In this document: in pieces, positions 6,610-8,613 of the stretch | How positions within the stretch are numbered: the stretch's first letter is position 1 | Layout: each line of letters opens with the position of its first letter | Made by a program: the position numbers and the translations under genes | Notes under the pieces: model-generated | What the model was told of the DNA's origin: nothing | What the model saw: only the letters and a program-made list of their open reading frames with translations | Databases searched by the model: none | DNA from: Desulfobacteraceae bacterium | Lineage (GTDB): Bacteria > Desulfobacterota > DSM-4660 > Desulfatiglandales > B25-G16 | Assembly: GCA_028572035.1 (NCBI GenBank) | Contig: JAPVWE010000042.1 | Location: 1-8,613 of the forward strand | Direction: 5' to 3' | DNA length: 8,613 nt

Positions 6610-6640
6610 GATTTTAGTGCTTTCAAATAAGATTTTAGTG
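6610..6640 (+). repeat. 10-bp direct repeat with 21-bp period before rfbD
   Basis: GATTTTAGTG occurs exactly at 6610-6619 and 6631-6640. The 21-base period is two helical turns, so a protein binding both copies would sit on one DNA face. The copies bracket the probable -35 position of the rfbD promoter, which makes them a candidate regulator site. Confidence 0.5.
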
Positions 6641-6648
6641 ATTATAGT
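6621..6648 (+). promoter_or_regulatory. Candidate rfbD promoter
   Basis: TATAGT (6643-6648) matches the -10 consensus at five of six positions. It follows TTTCAA (6621-6626), a weak -35, with a 16-base spacer. The surroundings are very AT-rich and the predicted start would lie about 45 bases before the ATG. The -10 overlaps the left arm of a palindrome at 6646-6660. Confidence 0.4.
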
Positions 6649-6660
6649 ATTATTAATACT
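6646..6660. promoter_or_regulatory. Palindromic operator-like site at the rfbD promoter
   Basis: AGTATTA, one base, then TAATACT forms a perfect 7-bp inverted repeat (6646-6652 and 6654-6660). It overlaps the end of the candidate -10 and the start region, where a repressor would block transcription. Pure A/T content over most of the site makes chance palindromes likelier, so this is tentative. Confidence 0.4.
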
Positions 6661-6699
6661 GATCTTTGGAGACGAAAGCAAACTGGAGGATGAGAAAGA

Positions 6700-7587
6700 A
6701 TGAAAATTCTATTGACTGGTGCAAGTGGACGACTTGGTAGCGAGTGTAAAGATGTTTTGGAAAGTGACTATGAAATCATTGCCCCAGATAAGGAAGAGTT
6801 GGATATCACCAGTTGGGACAAGGTAATAACGAGCATTAGTCAATTATCGCCTGATATCATTCTTAATTGTGCTGCCTTTACCAAGGTAGATGAGTGTGAA
6901 ACAGAAAGAAAGATATCTGAGAGAATTAATGTGGAGGGCACCAGGAACTTGGCACAAGGGGCGGCCAGATATGATAAGGTCATTGTTCACATATCTTCCG
7001 ATTTTGTATTTAATGGCCGAAAGAGACTACCCCAGCCCTATTTTGAAGATGATCCCATGGATCCCCTCTCTTTTTACGGTTTAACAAAGATGGAGAGCGA
7101 AATGGCCGTGAAGCAGAATGCTCCAAAATATGTTATCATCAGGGCTGGTTGGCTTTACAGTATTAGAGGAGAGAATTTCCTGAAGAAAATCCTTGAGCTC
7201 GCTCTTAAGAAGGACAAGGAGTCCATATATGTTGTTAATGATCAGTTCGGCTCCCCTACGTGGTTCTATAGGCTGGCCCGGCAAATCAAGCTATTGATTG
7301 ACAACGGAAAAGAGGGGATTTACCATGCCACTTCAGAGGGCTACTGCAGCAGATATGAATGGGCAAAGTATTTCTTGGAGAAAATGGAAGTTAAGATCCC
7401 CGTTTTTCCCTGTGCCACCAAGGAGTATCCTGCACCTGCAATAAGACCAGTCAATTCAATCCTTGAGAACAGACAATTAAAGAGAGAAAGGCTTAACATC
7501 ATACCGAATTGGCAAAAGGATCTTGACATTTTTATTGATAACTATGGTGAGAAATTATTAAAAGGAGAGGAAGAGACTATTATTTAA
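6700..7587 (+). CDS. rfbD: dTDP-4-dehydrorhamnose reductase family protein (RmlD-like)
   Basis: This 295-residue extended short-chain dehydrogenase/reductase matches RmlD, which reduces dTDP-4-dehydro-L-rhamnose to dTDP-L-rhamnose with NAD(P)H in surface-sugar synthesis. Seen in order: the nucleotide loop TGASGRLG (6-13), DITSWD (35-40), PDIILNCAAFTKVDECE (51-67), the catalytic region ISSDFVFNG (98-106), where RmlD usually has STDYVF, the active pair Y126 and K130 in YGLTK, RAGWLYS (148-154), NDQFGSPT (180-187) and the C-terminal RPVNSIL (249-255). The length is normal. The start is supported by GGAGGA (6685-6690), nine bases upstream. No rmlA, rmlB or rmlC is nearby, so the true sugar could differ; a spore-coat or methionine-adenosyltransferase-beta-like SDR is the main alternative. 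It ends 140 bp before the CBS-ACT gene, without a strong terminator. Confidence 0.8.
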   Translation: MKILLTGASGRLGSECKDVLESDYEIIAPDKEELDITSWDKVITSISQLSPDIILNCAAFTKVDECETERKISERINVEGTRNLAQGAARYDKVIVHISSDFVFNGRKRLPQPYFEDDPMDPLSFYGLTKMESEMAVKQNAPKYVIIRAGWLYSIRGENFLKKILELALKKDKESIYVVNDQFGSPTWFYRLARQIKLLIDNGKEGIYHATSEGYCSRYEWAKYFLEKMEVKIPVFPCATKEYPAPAIRPVNSILENRQLKRERLNIIPNWQKDLDIFIDNYGEKLLKGEEETII

Positions 7588-7624
7588 TCTTAGGCTCAAG
7601 GGAATAATTTGAAACCTTGTCTAT

Positions 7625-7680
7625 TTTCATTTGCAATAATCATCTCTTATCCTTATAATTGGTTATAATTGTAAATGAAA
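7625..7680. repeat. 12-bp inverted repeat enclosing the CBS-ACT promoter
   Basis: TTTCATTTGCAA (7625-7636) and TTGTAAATGAAA (7669-7680) are inverted copies matching at 11 of 12 positions; the twelfth is a G/T pair. The left arm includes the whole -35 and the right arm covers the expected start site. Arm centres are 44 bp apart, about four helical turns. Between them TTATAATTGG and TTATAATTGT (7653-7672) form a 10-bp tandem repeat that duplicates the -10 hexamer. The layout suits a repressor binding two half-sites or looping. Confidence 0.6.
7631..7659 (+). promoter_or_regulatory. Promoter of the CBS-ACT gene
   Basis: TTGCAA (7631-7636), a 17-base spacer and TATAAT (7654-7659) form a good sigma-70-type promoter with a perfect -10 hexamer. 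A second TATAAT (7664-7669) lies exactly 10 bases further on but has no -35 at proper distance. Transcription would begin near 7666-7676, giving a leader of about 55 bases. Confidence 0.65.
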
Positions 7681-7727
7681 GAGGCTTAATAAAGAAAAGA
7701 ACAACCTAAAAGAGAAGGAGGCAGAAA

Positions 7728-8369
7728 ATGTTCGTGAGGGATGTAATGACAATGAATGTGGTCACTATTCCGGGCCACACATCTATAGCCGATGCAAAAA
7801 GGATTATGGACGCACACAAGATTCGCCGTTTGCCAGTAGTAGATCGGGGAAAGCTTGTCGGTATGGTTACCGAACGCAGGTTAGAGGCATATACACCTTC
7901 GAAAGCGACATCTCTTAGTGTCTGGGAGATTGGTTATTTACTTGGAAATACATCCGTAAAAGATATTATGGAGAAAAATGTAGTTACCGTAAATCCAGAC
8001 ATGACTGTAGAGGAAGCCCTGGGCTTGGCCCAAGAGAAAAAGGTAGGTGCATTGCCAGTTGTAGAAGATGGACGAGTAGTGGGTATAATAACTACAAATG
8101 ATTTCTTTTATAAGGTTGCCAATCCCACCCTCGGTATTGGCATGCCTGGTACCCGGGTCCAGGTAACCAGTAAGACTGACAAAAATATACTTGAGGACAT
8201 ATGTGCGGCGACATCTCAGAAAGGTATGAATATTCTGACGCTTCACATGATATCTTCCACCGAAATCGGAGGGAAGGATATAGTTGTTCACGTGGACACT
8301 GAGGATGTCAGTAACATGGTTGAGGAATTAAAGGATAAAGGCTATGAGGTTCTTGTAAGGAAACGATAG
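7728..8369 (+). CDS. CBS and ACT domain-containing regulatory protein
   Basis: This 213-residue soluble protein has two CBS domains followed by an ACT-like domain. CBS1 covers about 1-56 (VRDVMTMNVVTIPG, RRLPVVDRGKLVGMVTERRL), CBS2 about 77-130 (VKDIMEKNVVTVNP, GALPVVEDGRVVGIITTNDFF), and the ACT-like part about 137-211 (GTRVQVTSKT, GMNILTLHMISS, KDIVVHVDTEDV, GYEVLV). CBS pairs bind adenine nucleotides and ACT domains bind amino acids or other small ligands, so it is a likely sensor of energy and metabolite state. Both CBS units keep the T/S-x-x-D/N-type nucleotide contact (TER, TTND). The architecture resembles AcuB-type proteins, but no acu genes are present. Start at 7728: AAGGAGG (7715-7721), six bases upstream. 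It has its own promoter and terminator, so it is probably monocistronic. The target is unknown. Confidence 0.9.
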   Translation: MFVRDVMTMNVVTIPGHTSIADAKRIMDAHKIRRLPVVDRGKLVGMVTERRLEAYTPSKATSLSVWEIGYLLGNTSVKDIMEKNVVTVNPDMTVEEALGLAQEKKVGALPVVEDGRVVGIITTNDFFYKVANPTLGIGMPGTRVQVTSKTDKNILEDICAATSQKGMNILTLHMISSTEIGGKDIVVHVDTEDVSNMVEELKDKGYEVLVRKR

Positions 8370-8391
8370 ACCAACCAAGACCTTGTTTGAT

Positions 8392-8423
8392 AAAAACCGG
8401 CTTAAAAAAAGCCGGTTTTTTTT
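8392..8423 (+). terminator. Strong, possibly bidirectional terminator after the CBS-ACT gene
   Basis: A 12-bp stem (8392-8403 with 8409-8420) has the GC core CCGGC/GCCGG, a loop of five A, and a run of eight T (8416-8423) on the plus strand. It lies 22 bases past the stop codon. The matching A run on the left means that on the minus strand the stem is followed by five T, so it may also stop transcription coming from the right. Confidence 0.9.
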
Positions 8424-8613
8424 CAGTATGTCTCCTGCCTAGAGCTATTCACCAGGGTAACGTCAAAGTCCAGGGTATGTGTATCTTTTTTTTGATTATG
8501 CCCCTGGCCCAGACCCCTGGCCCAGACCTGGCATGTCAAGATGCGGTGATGGAAAGTGAGGCATTCATAAGCAGTGAAAACAGTTGCATATCCACATCCC
8601 GTCGCACCAGGGC
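8424..8613. other. Right-edge region, no confident gene
   Basis: Nothing here is recognisable as a known gene. On the minus strand one frame is open from the window edge (8611) for 62 codons to a TGA at 8423-8425, directly against the terminator at 8392-8423. That position would suit the end of a convergent gene, but the frame crosses a 13-bp tandem repeat and its translation matches no family I know. A second minus frame is open from the edge for 25 codons to a stop at 8536-8538. The edge truncation prevents a decision. Confidence 0.5.
8501..8532. repeat. 13-bp tandem repeat near the right edge
   Basis: CCCCTGGCCCAGA is present at 8501-8513 and 8514-8526 and begins a third time as CCTGGC (8527-8532), lacking two of the four leading C. 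Because 13 is not a multiple of three, copy-number change would shift any reading frame, which favours non-coding DNA. Confidence 0.7.

Larger units (their letters stand above)
6378..6699. other. Divergent intergenic region, 322 bp
   Basis: This region separates the TIM-barrel gene from rfbD. Its left half (6378-6590) has moderate GC and contains a 6-bp stem GGCGAA/TTCGCC (6452-6457 with 6463-6468). It also contains open frames on both strands: plus-strand codons open from 6362 to a TAG at 6575-6577 with an ATG at 6470 preceded by AAGGA, and 28 open minus-strand codons from 6554 to a stop at 6468-6470. These may be remains of a lost gene or chance. The right half (6591-6660) is strongly AT-rich and holds the rfbD promoter candidate, a direct repeat and a palindrome. 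Confidence 0.6.

Noticed and set aside
7588..7624. Terminator after rfbD
   Set aside because: CAAGG/CCTTG could pair over 5 bp around a 13-base loop, but the stem is too weak and no T run follows.
1..8613. CRISPR array, tRNA or rRNA gene, insertion sequence
   Set aside because: No regularly spaced repeats, no cloverleaf with a CCA-end pattern, no rRNA-like stretch and no transposase or terminal inverted repeats were found.

Overview
The window most likely comes from an anaerobic, Gram-negative bacterium, with Desulfobacterota (the former deltaproteobacteria) the best guess. This rests on a C_GCAxxG_C_C-type cysteine protein, a CBS-ACT protein of a kind common in that group, and a periplasmic amino-acid ABC transporter. 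The assignment is an inference from gene content, not a phylogeny.

Layout. Positions 1-199 carry no convincing gene. A C_GCAxxG_C_C family protein (200-844, +) runs tail-to-tail into a complete four-gene general L-amino-acid ABC transporter on the minus strand, transcribed right to left: aapJ (5315-4296, periplasmic binding protein), aapQ (4195-2969, permease), aapM (2774-1680, permease) and aapP (1617-841, ATPase). The two stop codons at 841-844 interlock. The Aap gaps are long for a transporter operon (100, 194 and 62 bp). They hold a terminator-like hairpin behind aapJ, two hairpins and a 12-bp direct repeat between aapQ and aapM, and a small tandem repeat between aapM and aapP. The aapJ leader (5316-5609) holds a small hairpin, a weak promoter candidate and, on the opposite strand, a hairpin followed by T8 that fits no annotated gene.

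Right of 5600 the sequence looks more AT-rich by eye. A minus-strand TIM-barrel protein of the xylose-isomerase-like / AP-endonuclease-2 superfamily (6377-5610) is divergent, across a 322-bp gap, from an RmlD-type dTDP-4-dehydrorhamnose reductase (6700-7587, +). A separate unit encodes a CBS-CBS-ACT protein (7728-8369, +). Its promoter is good (TTGCAA, 17 bp, TATAAT), lies inside a near-perfect 12-bp inverted repeat, and its gene ends in a strong intrinsic terminator. The last 190 bp have a 13-bp tandem repeat and an uncertain open frame running off the edge.

How the genes work together. AapJ captures amino acids in the periplasm, AapQ and AapM form the channel, and AapP drives transport. The other genes are not obviously linked to this function. 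I see no CRISPR array, transposase, rRNA or tRNA. I found no clear undescribed multi-gene system. The most unusual material is regulatory: nested repeats at the CBS-ACT promoter, repeats and a palindrome before rfbD, and hairpins inside the aap operon.
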